Assembly (NCBI RefSeq): GCF_910592395.1
Contig: NC_088312.1
Span: 20,157,292-20,221,291 of the forward strand
DNA: 64,000 nucleotides
Direction: 5' to 3'
Source of the DNA: Lineus longissimus
Taxonomy: Eukaryota > Nemertea > Pilidiophora > Heteronemertea > Lineidae
The translations under genes were made by a program, and so were the position numbers. The notes below the pieces were generated by a model. It was not told the DNA's origin. It did no database searches and saw only the letters and a list, made by a program, of their open reading frames with translations. This document shows positions 46,801 to 59,152 of the stretch, piece by piece. Positions within the stretch are counted from its first letter, which is position 1; each line of letters begins with the position of its first letter.

Positions 46801-49800
46801 GGACCAGGGTCGAACACAAGACCTCAGAGGTGACGGGCACTGATTTTACCATTGCGCCACTCTGACATCTCATTTATAACTTAATTTCTAGGGCGATGAA
46901 GACCATGATCTGACCATGGACCAGCTGAGGAAGATGACACTGTCCAAGAGTGTAGAGCTTCAGAACCTGGAGGAGATGAGGTTACAGCAGATTGTTGGGA
47001 CGTCGTGGGAACCACCTCCGAAGAGGATCATGCCTAAAAGGTCACTCTCACTTTTATATCTCTCGATATGAAATCGTTAAATTCTAAGCCTGATTCCCAG
47101 TGGTGTTGTTTCCCACGAATCCACTAGAGGGTGCAGTCTCTTGTCTATTCTTTTCAGGATTCATTAGGAGATTGATCTGTATACCAGAAAAACAACACAT
47201 GAGGTGATACAATGGTGGCAAAACCAATCCTGTCTTGCGAGATCCATACCATCATCGTGACATCATGTGCTGGCTCTGTGAAACGATTGTGGTAAAATGT
47301 CCCACATCGCGTGACTGTCGTCTGAAATTAACAACAGATGACATGACTTCTGCCCTTGGCCATCTGAAGGGATTTATCGAAAGTTCGCTTCCTCAGAAAA
47401 GGATTCTGATTCTATTATTTGCCTTTCAGGACAAATTTAACAGGAGGTGGGGACTACCCAATTCCATGGAGCAGCAAGGACAAACGCTCTATGGCGATGA
47501 ACTATCCTAACCACGTCAACCCAAGGATCGTGTTCATCTCGTCTCGTGTCCCAGCAGCTGATGTAAGTTACTGAAACCTGTCACTCTTGTGTCTTATTGA
47601 TCCTAAATCGGCCACCAGCGGCTATCCCTTTTGCCACCATAGTCCCGCACAAGGAAGATAAACTGGACGATTCTGTCAAATTGTGATGGTAATATTTCTA
47701 ATGGAAGTTCATGGCTTTTTATCTCGATTTTCCAGCTATTAGTTGATGCTGTCCTATTTGGTGTGATCCCTATTGTCTACGAGTATGAAGGTACAACGCT
47801 AGATTCTCTGATGGGCAGGCTTGACAACATATTAGAGGGACGCCATGCATCGTAAGTCTACCACTCTTTGGAGCTGTATTTTGATCAACCTTCATGTATA
47901 TGAAACTTGATTTTAAAGGAGGAGAGTCTCGAGATGATACAGAGCCAGCGCCTATGATAATAACAGACAGAGTTCCCATGTAACAGGAGTTACAGATATA
48001 AAGTGGAACCTCCTTTAGCAGAGACCTCTCTATAAAAGGACCCTTCATTTTATTTCAAATTTGTCATTTCCGTTTAATTTCACTTCCGATTTCAGGACTC
48101 CTCTTGACCCCCAACTGTATGTCATTTTCTTCTTCCTACTGCCCTGATTTTCTAATGAATCGAGTTTTCTCCAACAGGACTATTGGTATATTCTGCCACC
48201 AGGACGAACCTTCGGAGATGAGACTCGTCCATGGATTTACGGCAGACTTGGACGATCTCGACAACCCAGACGTCCTGGAGTTTTTCGAATTTGTCGCCAA
48301 CCACACTCTGCCGGCCAACCAGGGAGGAAGAATTGATTTATTTGTACCGCTCGGTGCTAGTGGTATGTACTATTTCCTAATAATAAAGTTTTAAAAGGAA
48401 AAAAGAAAAAGAAATTTCTTAACGATTCCTTTCAGTAGTCAAGTCTATTTTCTGATTTTTCAAAACTATCAGAGGTGACAACTGCAAACAAGCAATTTTT
48501 TGTTAGCTGCTATTTAAATTGCAGGCCGCAGCTATTTAAATTGCTTGTTTCAGGGTGTTTTAATCATCAGCAGGACCTGCAATGTTGAAGACATGTTATA
48601 AGAATACAATTTGTTTCTGAAAAGTTTTACCTTTATTTCATTTAATGTTTTCAGAGTACGGCACTGAGCTCATGACACAGCTTCAGCTTGTGACCGGGCA
48701 GCAATTCAATGCTCCCACTGGAATCATCGGAAACTATAATCACAGTAAGGCTTCACTCTTAGCTCCAGGACTTAAAGGCGTACACCGCTCGTGGTCATTG
48801 TATTTTATTGTGGCTCAAGTAATAGAAATAAACATTGCTGAGTACTGTAATGAGACATGTCAACATGATGGAAATGACCTATAGTGTATGTCTCTGTCAG
48901 TATACACACACCAGCATTGTTGAAATTTGTAGTCAGTGTGTAAGCTTAGCTAAGATGCAGACCTATAAGATACACTTATAGCCCCAGTGCAATTACATTC
49001 TGTACAGTGTTGAACAGAGGTGGTAGAATACATCAATGCACACTGAGACTATAATTGTAATGGGGCTAAAATTGTATCACCTTACCTTACTTAACAACAT
49101 GCTCCAAAGAACATGAACTCTCGGAAGAAAGTATAAACATGATGAAGTTATGTCATCTAGATGTAATAACAATTTTCTCATACTTCCAGTCAACAGCGAG
49201 TGGTTACTGAACAATGCCGATGGTGGCAGCCCACCTGGCCTGTACTTTGCTCAGAGTAAACTGAACGTCTGGGCAAACACTGCCGACATTGTGCAGGAAG
49301 CGATCTCGGTCACCAAGAAAAACCTGAGTGGATACTTCGAACAGAAGCACAGAGATCTGGTGTCACAGGTTACAGGTATGATTGATTCTCAATGTTTAGA
49401 AACTTCAACTCAAACTCTGCTTTCCTGACTCTTTTGTATCAGTATTAGTTTTGCATTGATGCAATTTGCCCCCCTTCCCCACTCACCCACAAATCTTTGA
49501 CCATGGTCTGTCAGCCCTCGCAAATTTTCCTATTATTGCCGGTCTCTGTAATCTCCCTGACATCAGTTATCTTAAAGAGCAGCCCCAGTGCACATTTGTA
49601 ATGATTATTCACGATGGGTTTATTTGTAGATTTGCAAAAGACCTTAACTTTGTACAGTAAAACCTCCAGTTCTGATTAATTCATAATCATGATCATGGCT
49701 TTTTCGTTCTAGGTCAGATGGTATTCGATGCAATGGGCCAGACCGACATCCAAGGAATCAACGAAGTGACAACTGTACTTGTAGAAGGTCTGGTAACCCT

Positions 49801-52800
49801 TGGCAAGCAGAAGAATGTACGACCCATAGAATTCCTGGGGAAGTTTCTGTTGGAGAAGTCGGGCATGACCGTCATGGAGAAAATGTCCAGCACTCAGTCT
49901 GGGACTCAGAAGGTAAGGTGGATCTGGCAGTGATAGAGTTATGGAAATGTTGAGTCAGCTTTTGATAATTAGATTGATCACTTTTAAAATGAGTTATAAC
50001 TTATTTCTCTCCGTCTTGATCATTCCAGACGGTCTCGGGCATTGGCAGCAATCCAAGAAAATCCTTTGATCAATACTCTGAGGAGTTTGAAGCTGAAGAT
50101 GGATTAGATGGGACCATTGATGAGGAGATTGATGAGGACATAGAGGAAGATATTGAAGAAGACATTGATGGGGGAAGCATTGGAGGAGAAAAGGAAAAGA
50201 AGGTACCGTATTTTCCGGCGTATGACCCGCGGCTTTTTGCCCTCAAACAGGCCCAAAAAGTGGGGGTGCGGGTAATACAAAGGTGCGGGTCTTGCGTGGA
50301 TTCTGAGAGGGATAAGCCCCAACCCCAAAGAAAAAAAAGGGGACCAAACTGGTTACTTGATAAGGATTTATGTCCATCGTTTTCGCATTGTTTTCAACCA
50401 ATATTTCCGCCATGATCGCATAGTTTGTGATGTCTCCGCTAGGGAAAATAGTTACGGCCATGCTGGAATTGATCCACTTTGGTTAACAATTAAAAAAAAC
50501 ATGGCGGTTCTGGCCAGAGTCCTCTATTAAAACATGTGTACATTACGTGTACATTGTTGTGCATAGGTTTTGGTGAAAAAAGTACTCATTGGACCAATCA
50601 ATCTGCACAAAATTTTATACGTGTCAAGAAGAACCATTTGCCAATAGCATAATAAAGTTTAAAAAAATTCCAATACCGATTGCCTGAGAAAAAAAGATTT
50701 CCGTACACCATATCCATCAAAACGTCACTGGCGCATTGATATGGCCCTGTCAAAGTACAAGTTCTAAACTGACCAGTGAGACCACATTTTCTTAAATATA
50801 TTATCAAAAAGCATATTTCTGTGATGGCCTGACTCTGTAGATTAAGAATCAACCACAGATTGAGAATTAATTCCACTTTGGTCCATCCCAGCCATGTATT
50901 TACCACAACTTGACATTTTGATAAGCTCTATGTGACTGTGCCACACTTCCGGTCGTGGATGAATACAGGTCTCTGCCCTAGTAGAGAGCCAGTGTTGGCC
51001 CCAGGTCAAATGTTCTGCTGTTTTCAGATTCCCCTAGATGTCCACATTACTGTGCAAAAGGAATTTTTGAATTATATTGAATTGTAAAATTTTTATTCGA
51101 GTTCATCTTCTTGCTATGTCCGGCCTCAAATTCTATGTTGAAGTGATGTGGGCGTGGCAAATACCCAACATGTAATATTTCTGTTAAAAATTATTAAATC
51201 CTACTAAGCACTGTTAGTTTGAAATAAAGGATATATACATTATTAGAAATAAGAGTTTTTGAGTTCATATGGTCATTGCTGGATGTCCCAGGGCCAGGTT
51301 TCTAAGTTTGGGCAGTTACCATGACAACGGATTATAGAAATTGTAGAATCTCTACAACACTGAGTCTGAATTTTCAAAAAGTCACAATTCCAGATTACTT
51401 CAGATTCACACTTGCCTACCTATCAAGTTTAAACTTCATATGGCCAGTAAAGAGCATGTGTGGCCAATTCAAAGTGAACCCCTTTGACCCTGAGAAACCT
51501 CCTTTTCTCACATTCTCAACTTGAAAGATCGGAGGACACATGTGTAGGCCTACCAAATGTTTGTTTTTCATTAGGATATGACTTTTGTTATGGCTAAGGT
51601 ATTTGTTTATCTAAGCAGCTCATCAGTACAGAGAAGCACAATGATGAACCATCCCAATATCCTCAAGCTTCAACTAAGTATGCCCTGGGGGTCACTTTAC
51701 ATGTGGACTCCACAGAGTAAACTTCAACTCAAGATGCCTATAACTAAGCAAAAAGCCAAGCCGTGGATTTCAAGTTGGTCACTCTTACCACTCGCCCTAC
51801 AGCAGGACAATGCCTCCAGAGAAAACCGATGGTAGCTGGTCTCGTTTCACTTCAGTAATGAGGATTACAACAATTAATGTTGTGCGTGAGCGATCGGATG
51901 GCATCATCTTTGCACCGACGGTCGAGAACACAGTCAGCCCACTGAGGATACTTCGCCGGAGGGGACAGGATGCTACAAAGGACAATACGGATGTTATACT
52001 AACTGAGGATACTAACATTGTTGACTATACCCAGTCCATAATATACAGTTTACACTACTCGACTTCAGATCAAGTTCGCTGTTCTGGTTTATTTTGAGTT
52101 TTAAGGTCTGAATCCATGATTGCGGCTGAAAAGGGTTAATATGTACAATAATGCCATAAGTATTGGTTCAACTACAAGAAAAAGGGATGAAAAGGACGTG
52201 CAGAATAGAGAAAATAAGATAAAATGTGTGTGCAAGTGTCAAATTTTTCATACTTGGTCAACCATTTTGACTACTAGGCCAGAGTCCTCTATTAAAACAT
52301 GTGTACATTACGTGTACATTGTTGTGCATAGGTTTTGGTGAAAAAAGTACTCATTGGACCAATCAATCTGCACAAAATTTTATACGTGTCAAGAAGAACC
52401 ATTTGCCAATAGCATAATAAAGTTTAAAAAAATTCCAATACCGATTGCCTGAGAAAAAAAGATTTCCGTACACCATATCCATCAAAACGTCACTGGCGCA
52501 TTGATATGGCCCTGTCAAAGTACAAGTTCTAAACTGACCAGTGAGACCACATTTTCTTAAATATATTATCAAAAAGCATATTTCTGTGATGGCCTGACTC
52601 TGTAGATTAAGAATCAACCACAGATTGAGAATTAATTCCACTTTGGTCCATCCCAGCCATGTATTTACCACAACTTGACATTTTGATAAGCTCTATGTGA
52701 CTGTGCCACACTTCCGGTCGTGGATGAATACAGGTCTCTGCCCTTCTAGGATGTCAACATCAATGAATGGCTTACTATTTTTGGAGAATGCGGGTCTTGG

Positions 52801-55800
52801 AGCAGTGCGGGTCATAATCAGGTGCGGGTCTTGCGTGGCTTTAGGTAATGGTCAAAGGGGGTGCGGGTCATAGGGCAGTGCGGGGGATAATCCGGAAAAT
52901 ACGGTACTGTATAATGCAAACCTTTTCAATCTTCTATTCTTGCGACGCACTAGAGTTTCTGAAAAAATATTTATATTGGCGGATTGAGTATCTTCTTTTC
53001 GTTTTCAAATCCCTTATAGAGGGGGTGTCCTGCTAAGAGAGTTGTCTGCTAAGGGAGGTTCTACTGTATTTCTCTTGGAGGACTCAAGCACTTGCAGATT
53101 GTTTGTGTCGGTAGTGAAAGCATCATAGAAGTTTCATTACTTAATTTGTTCTTCCGTCTGTCAATCTGTTTGTGTTTTTCACTGTTTCATTTGCTTGTTC
53201 ATTCGTTTGTTTGCTATTCAGTTGTTGGTTGGTTTGTTCACACAATAATTTCATAATTTTTTTTCCAGGACCAACCTAAGAGATACAAAGAAAAACAAAA
53301 CGAAATGAAGATGAGCAAGTCATCAGGATCAGCCACCATCAACGGCTCCTCACAGTATCCTGGTCCAACTATGACTATGACACCGCGCTACACCAAAAGA
53401 TCTGGGACAACAGCCAAAGTGCCAATTAGACTCGTAAGTCATTCAGATAAGGTATCGCGTTATTTTGCCCCTTACCGCAGTTGAAAGAATTCAGGCCTAG
53501 CCCAATACACAGTGTATTGTCTTCAAACAAAGCCTGCTCACCTAGGCCTAAATTCCCGTTGTTGTATTGTCTTATCAGAGAGTTATCAGGGGAAATCTTG
53601 ATTACATCGACTGACACAAAACTGACCGTTGGTCTTACTTTCAGTCGACTGAGGAGTTTGCCATCCAGCCTGACAAGCGAGCAGCCACGGCCAGAGAGAT
53701 CCACGCCTCAGAAGTCGAGTTCAAGAGAACGTTAGAAATCTTACGTGACGTGTACATCCAGCCTCTGAGAGCTGCTCTCTCGTCGAACAGGGCGATCGTC
53801 AGCGCTGCCAGTGTTCAAACTATTTTCTCCAACCCTATGCAGATCCTGGATTCTTGCATGTAAGTCCTTATCACAATTTCATAATGTTTGTAGTCTTCTT
53901 TAGTGTTGGGTTACACTCTTTCAGGGTTTCAGCCAAGATTCATTTTGATGGTACGTTGGGGGGGGGGGGCTGAAAATAGAATTCACAGTTTTAGGTATAA
54001 TTATGACATGTATAACATCTAGTAAACACAGACTCCAGTTAGTTTTTCACTAATATAACTTGACTAGGCTGGCCATTTGCACAGAGCACTACATCCAAGA
54101 ACATGTGATTTCAAAACATCTGATGGTGTTTGGATTTGAGTCTAGTGGCCTTTATAAAGAATATCTCTAAATGTGGCTTTTTTTGGCATGTGTGTGCTTA
54201 ACAATGATCATCATCATAGTGCATATCCTGTCTTTTTGGGGTACCAAATGATGTCAATTAGCAAGGCTTTGCATTGATATATTTTTAAAAAAGATCACTC
54301 ATCTCCTGATTGTATTTCAGTTCTCTTGAGAAGGATCTGCGCGCCCGTGTAAGTGAGTGGAGCCCACAACAATGTTTGGGTGACGTGTTTCTTAAGTTCT
54401 GTGGTCGGTTAAAGATCTACACCAATTATTGCAACAACTACACGACCATTCTGTCATCCATTGAGCGCTGTATGGAACAGTCACCAGGATTCAGGGCGTT
54501 CTTGAAGAGGCACAATAGGTCGGCGAGGACTAAAATGTTAACGTGAGTGCACTTTCTCAACATGCCAGCAGGGGTCACATTTTCATTCCCCTCATTCCTG
54601 CATTGTTCTTACACCCTGTTGGCTAACTATTTTCATTATTTTATTTCAAATTTACACATAATGCTTCGGTAGATTTTAATTCTTGAGATCACAGCCTGAC
54701 ATTATGTGGATTACAGTTTCAAGAGTAAGTTTGACAGTTACATGTACCTAACACATTTGCTTTAAATTCTATCCCATTTCTCAGGTAGTTGAACTTGTCG
54801 GTTTTAATTTCAGTATTCAGGAGATTCTGTTGTACCCAACACGTCGGATCCTCGAGTACACTACCTTACTCAGCATGTTAGAGACTCACACCCCACCAGA
54901 CCATGCTGACAGGGCCGACTTGGCCCAAGCCATTGCCATGCTGAAGGACCTGGCTGAATTCATTGCTGAGGTAAGTACACTACCGTACTCAGCCTGATAG
55001 AGACACACACCCCACCAGACCATGCCAACAGGGCAGACTTGGCTAAAGCCATTGCCATGCTGAAGGACTGATCCTAGTGACTCTGACTTTGGCTTCAAAT
55101 ACTTGCATTCCCATTGACATCTCATAATCACATCAGAAGATTGTGCCTAAAGCAGTCAGGGCCTTAAGAATCCCTTGACAAGCTTGAGCATTCCTGGTCT
55201 TGAATATGCCTTGATTTTAAAAATGGAAAAGTTTCTCTGTTGTGATTTTTGTTGCAAAACTGTTGGTTACGTTTCAGAGCAAAATGCGAGTCCAACACGA
55301 GAAGGAAATTGTCCGTCTGCAGAAGTCGATCTTGAGCTGCCCCTGCTTGTTGGAAGCTAACCGGTACCTGATCCGTCATGAGGATATGGCGCTTTTGAGA
55401 GCTCCGTCTGATGACGTCGCTCCTGAGCTCAAGTGAGTACACTCATGAAGCACCGTCTTTTGCATTGAAATTGCGCAGGTTGAGTCTTGAGTGTGTTGTA
55501 GTAGAAGCTCCAGACGGTTGCCTACAGATATAATAATACAATAATAAATAATAATAATGAGTCTTTTACATAGCGCAATTCCGTGACACTATAGTTCTCG
55601 CTCAAAGCGCTTTGGGATATCATATTATAACCCCGGTCTCCACAGAAATCAATCGGGGGGTTTCAAGGAGCAACCAGAAGGTGCTCACTTGAACTCGACC
55701 AGTAGGGGAACTAAGCAGTGACTCGGCCGGGAGTCGAACCCACGACCTCCTGATCATGAGGCCGACTCTCTTCCACTGGGCTACCGCTGCCCCATATGTT

Positions 55801-57166
55801 TTGTGTGTCGAGTGAGATACTATCTGCTGAGCTTCAAGTGTAGCTTACTAAACTTCTGTTCACACGAAAACTTACTCTGCAAGATATCTTTGCTGGTGCC
55901 TGTGGTGTCAACTCAATTTTTGTCTTTTAACTAAACCAGTGGTGTTAATTCCATTGTTTTCCTTTACTTAAATTAGTCTTCTATTTGGTAAGCAAGTGAA
56001 TCCATATTCTACAATATTGTGATTTTAAATTGTGAATTTTCTTGTCACTTATATTTTGTGCATGTTTTTCCCTTCATATAAAAAAAGCTTATCACATGCA
56101 TAAATGACGTTATGATAGGTAACAAGCCTGGCAAATGCAGTTTTTGCTTGATTTTTGCATGTTTTCAGTCTAATTGTTCTACCATGAATGATGGTATCTG
56201 CACTATGATACAAATAATTATCAAACCGTTTTTTGATATCCAAAATTATATCCAGAGTCATCTCTCAACAGAAAATGAACTAAAAGTTCTGTAAGTGTGC
56301 ACTGTGTCTTTAAGAATACCTGATGTCAATCCAAGATCCTATGTTTTGTCTCTCTTACAGGATCTACCAACACATCGAGATGTTGGGCCTGTATCTGTTC
56401 AACGATGCCCTGCTGATCACGCGACGGACAACGAAACACTTCCCGTATGAACAGTGCATGGAGCATACATATAAAATGGACATGAGTCTCGCACTGAAAA
56501 CTATCAAAGTGGAAGATATCGCAGATTCGAAGTGTAAGTTATGCAACAACCAGGAAGCCTAAAACTAGTGTCCTTAAAAGAGAGGGTGTCCTTGATAGAG
56601 AGATGTCCGTGATTGAGGTTCCATTGTACTTCAGACAATTGAGTGGAAGCCCACGGCCAATATAGATCCTTTGGGGTTTTTGCTCAAATACCATCAGATG
56701 CAAATCTGGAAAAAGCTCATTAACAGATTTTCATCACTTCAAAATGATTTCAAAATATAAATTTTAGTTTGGAGTGTAATTTCATTTGTCACATCTTGAC
56801 CATTCGTGGTGGGGCTAGATATCAGGCAGGGGCTGATGAAGACCAGGTCACTAACTTTATTGAGCTGTACTCAGCTTTACTCAGTTCATGCTCATAAGAA
56901 TCAGGTTACTAACTTTATGGAGCTTACCTCAGTCCATGCTCATAAGAATCAGGTTACTAACTTTATCAACAGCTTTACTCTGTCCATTATGGGATTTTGA
57001 ACTGGCGTCTGGCAATCATATGAGAAATTACGTTGTCTTTTCAGATGTGAGGAATGCATTCAAGATGACTACATCGAAGAAGAGCTGGATATGTTCCGCT
57101 GATAACGTGGATGCCAAATACAACTGGATGACAATATTGGAGAGTGCGATAAGGGCAGCTATGTAA
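43891..57166 (+). CDS. ECT2L: ECT2L-like F-box and RhoGEF protein, 20 coding exons
   Basis: Exons 43891-44112, 44710-44745, 45345-45584, 45778-46015, 46246-46502, 46892-47040, 47430-47562, 47736-47851, 48178-48362, 48655-48744, 49190-49375, 49713-49912, 50029-50202, 53269-53433, 53645-53859, 54321-54542, 54814-54970, 55278-55432, 56361-56533, 57045-57166 join without frame breaks to 1,144 aa (human ECT2L about 904). N-terminal signature FDVWTDAQRKRFLD, then an F-box at about 130-175 (LPRFLTLYIFSFLD, CWRWKFLAEQ) and the ECT2L motif EYGAWKKHY. A middle domain (about 400-560) resembles DUF4347; an acidic stretch follows at about 700-735. A DH (RhoGEF) domain lies at about 810-1000 (ASEVEFKRTLEIL, LYPTRRILEYTTLL) and a PH-like domain at about 1020-1140 (LYLFNDALLITRR). 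Expected role: Rho-family GTP exchange with SCF-type ubiquitin ligase contact; targets are unknown. Confidence 0.92.
44104..44593 (+). repeat. 245-bp identical tandem duplication over the exon-1 splice donor
   Basis: 44104-44348 and 44349-44593 read the same. Each starts aatcagttg|gtcagt, the last nine coding bases of exon 1 and its donor. The second copy therefore carries a duplicate 5' splice site 245 bases downstream. Use of it would insert 245 bases (a frameshift) after exon 1. Confidence 0.95.
44849..45218. mobile_element. 370-bp TIR element in ECT2L intron 2
   Basis: The left end CAGGCCTTTCAAATACGTGG is mirrored by the right end ATCATGTAATTGAGAGGCCTG, flanked by an exact 5-bp duplication, TTGTG (44844-44848 and 45219-45223). 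The interior has three 'aatttggggacat' repeats. It is non-coding; I cannot place the superfamily. Confidence 0.75.
46700..46866 (-). mobile_element. tRNA-derived SINE, minus orientation, in ECT2L intron 5
   Basis: On the minus strand a tRNA-like head reads GTGGCGCAATGGTAAAATCA (A-box-like) and, about 30 bases later, GTGTTCGACCC (B box). The body runs towards 46700; its end is not defined. Confidence 0.65.
48001..48090. mobile_element. Family P MITE, truncated left half, in ECT2L intron 8
   Basis: Starts agtggaacctcctttagcag, then acctctctataaaagga and tttccgtttaatttcac, matching the left half of the 2269-2429 copy. The right inverted end is missing. Confidence 0.6.
50204..52906. mobile_element. 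TIR element abutting the exon-13 donor, with nested insertion
   Basis: The ends are perfect inverted repeats: TACCGTATTTTCCGG on the left and CCGGAAAATACGGTA on the right. Both subterminal parts are rich in 'gtgcgggtc(t/a)t' motifs. TA at each end fits a TA target duplication included in the repeat. Without the nested insert the element is about 470 bp. Its left end begins one base after exon 13, so the splice donor reads AAG|GTACCG, with bases contributed by the element. Confidence 0.85.
50512..52743. mobile_element. Nested element bounded by 468-bp identical direct repeats
   Basis: The direct repeats 50512-50979 and 52277-52744 appear identical and flank about 1.3 kb of unique sequence. 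Each begins GGCCAGAG and ends CTCTGCCC, so each has short inverted ends, as LTRs do, but not the usual TG...CA. TTCT precedes the left copy and TTCT (52744-52747) follows the right, a candidate 4-bp target duplication. The inner 1.3 kb has no recognisable protease, RT or integrase. It is best described as a non-autonomous LTR-like (TRIM-type) element; superfamily unknown. Confidence 0.7.
53019..53067. mobile_element. Family P MITE, right-end fragment
   Basis: Only the right end is present: agagggggtgtcctgctaag, then agggaggttctactg. It lies in ECT2L intron 13, just outside the nested element. Confidence 0.55.
54976..55069 (+). pseudogene. Decayed tandem part-copy of ECT2L exon 17 in the following intron
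   Basis: About 94 bases starting 'acactaccgtactcagcctg', immediately after the exon-17 donor, match exon positions about 54858-54951 with roughly ten differences. The copy reads TGA TAG where the exon encodes LSMLE, so it cannot code. It lacks an acceptor and the rest of the exon. It is a relic of a local duplication. Confidence 0.85.
55525..55797 (-). mobile_element. tRNA-derived SINE, minus orientation, in ECT2L intron 18
   Basis: On the minus strand it begins GGGGCAGCGGTAGCCCAGTG (A box) and continues to GGTCGTGGGTTCGACTCCC (B box). The tRNA-like anticodon loop reads CATGATC. The body ends with a tail AATTGCGCTATGTAAAAGAC followed by ATT/AAT repeats. Polymerase III promoter boxes and an ATT-type tail mark a SINE, not a functional tRNA gene. 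The tail style recalls GCGCTATATAA-tailed SINEs known from marine invertebrates. Confidence 0.85.
56562..56627. mobile_element. Family P MITE, right-end fragment, in ECT2L intron 19
   Basis: Reads aaactagtgtccttaaaaga, then gtgtccttgatagagagatg and gaggttccattg, matching the right half of the full-length copies. It starts about 30 bases after the exon-19 donor. Confidence 0.6.
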
Positions 57167-57269
57167 CTTGATTAGGTTGACTGAGGTTTGAGAAAATCTC
57201 AAACTCTACCATGGTCTGAGATGTTTGAATATCTCACATCATTGTACACTGTTTAAAATCATTCAAATA

Positions 57270-57419
57270 CAGAAGAACCTCTGTGCTGTCCTTACTAGAG
57301 AGGTGTCCTGGTTAGAGAGGTAAAATTGAATGGAAACAACCAACTTGGGACCAAACCTAGTGTCCTTAATAAAGAGGTTGTCCTTAATAGAGAGGTGTCC
57401 GCTAAGGGAGGTTCCACTG
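57270..57419. mobile_element. Family P MITE, full length
   Basis: 150 bp from CAGAAGAACCTCTGTG to AGGGAGGTTCCACTG, with TA on the left flank and TG on the right. It lies just after the ECT2L stop codon, so it is probably in the 3' UTR. Confidence 0.75.
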
Positions 57420-59152
57420 TGTTGTAATCAGAGAATACTAAATTGTGAATCGGAGCATTTGAAATGCCTTGTTATGGATCATGCACAATTTAAAATATTG
57501 AAAAGTTTGAGAAAACTTTTCGGATTAGGAGGAAGAGAGGGGTGAAGAGCTGTTATCCTGGCTGGTTTTGCAGGAGCCAAACAGGCATCTAGAGTTTATT
57601 ATCATGGCACACACTTTGTGTATTTACTGTTTGAGGCAAGATCACATTGGCAACTGATTGTATTGCTAGGTGTGCAACCTGCTTTACTGAAGATGGAAGG
57701 CATTGTATGCTTCTGTGCGTGTCTATTTTGTAAATTTTCCTGTAATTGCTCAAATTGTCTTGGTGTTATTGACTTATATGTAAGAAAGTTGATGTTTTAC
57801 ATAGAAAACCTTTCAGTACCGCAGTGTAGACACCCATCCATTTTACACCAATTTATATGTTTAAATCTATTCTAATACCTGTTTGATTTTTGTTACATTT
57901 TATGAAATTTTGATGACCTTGTTGATATCCACGAATTAGAAACGGCAGTGCTTTTGCACATCTAATCTTTCCCCAAAACCAATGTTAATCAATTCTGTGA
58001 GGGTATATCTACAATTAGCATTTGTAGTTAGATTGTTTAGCTTTTGTGAAGTTAGAGAAATAAGAAAGACAGGCAACATAGAGAGAATCCACGCTGCTAT
58101 GTATTAAAAAATGTTGAGTGGGTATAGTATTTTTGGCAGATAATGCAGTAGAATGTGATATTTATTGTGGTGAAAATGCCAAATCTAATTGGTGCACAAA
58201 TCCAGTTTTATGCTGACTATAGTTTATTTTTGTAGAGTATAGAGTTTACCTAGCAACTTGTGGATAGTAAATAATATTTATTGTATCAGAACCTTATCTT
58301 TCTATAACCTGATTGACACTTTATTTTGATCAATAATCGAAGTGATTCAGTGATTCATGAAAAAGTGTACAGTGATTAATGAAATACTGGTCTCAACAAA
58401 CCTTCTTGTAAACTGTAACTATGGCTGATCTATGACTTTGTAGGAAATTGCAATGAAAAAGAGAGGATTAGTTATAGAAGCATAGTAAAGTAGAAAACAA
58501 CGTTTAGGTATAGAATTGTATGATTATTTTGAGGTAAATTGTTTTGGCTAAGTAAGTTGTTTCAAAATGAGAAAGGGGGAGAAATTAGATGAATTCCCCG
58601 AGATTGGGAGGGGGGGTCATTTTAGAATATTGTTATAGGCACTGCCCACATTAACTTTGCTGAGTGAAGGGCTGGTAAATCTATTTCATGCTGTTACTGT
58701 CGTGCACAAACATTCAGAGTGCAATGAATAGAAATTGGAACTGTTTTGATCAAACTTTAGTTTTTGCTTTATGTAAGAACACAGTGATGATAGTTTAATA
58801 AAGAAATAAGTTAATAATCATTTACTTTATCTCATGTTGTGTGTGACAGACATTTTCAGAGAAACACCTTTCTGCCCTTATAGAGAGGTTTGAAAAAGTG
58901 TGCCTCCCCAATACTGGAACCAATGACAATGACTCCTGATGACATCATGTCATGTGACTTCATGCCATACAAATAACAGAGAGGTTAAGAGGAGCACCGC
59001 TGTGCACTCAAAATTACCTGATGCAAGAAAATTACCTGAGGCAGTAATGGAGAGGTTCAGAAGATCATAGGTTCTCCCCAGTTGCATTATTCGCAAGACC
59101 CTTTCCAGTGAAATTAGAGAAGTTGATGAAGAACCATCATGTCTTCCAACTA

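Noticed and set aside
50598-50906. 102-codon minus-strand frame repeated identically at 52363-52671
   Set aside because: Lies wholly within the 468-bp direct repeats; identity reflects the duplication, not selection on a protein.
51578-52097. 85- and 95-codon frames inside the nested element
   Set aside because: No retroelement or other motif recognised; too short to support as genes.
55700-55797. tRNA gene (CAT anticodon-like loop, A and B boxes)
   Set aside because: Continues into a SINE body with an ATT-type tail and does not fold as a complete tRNA.
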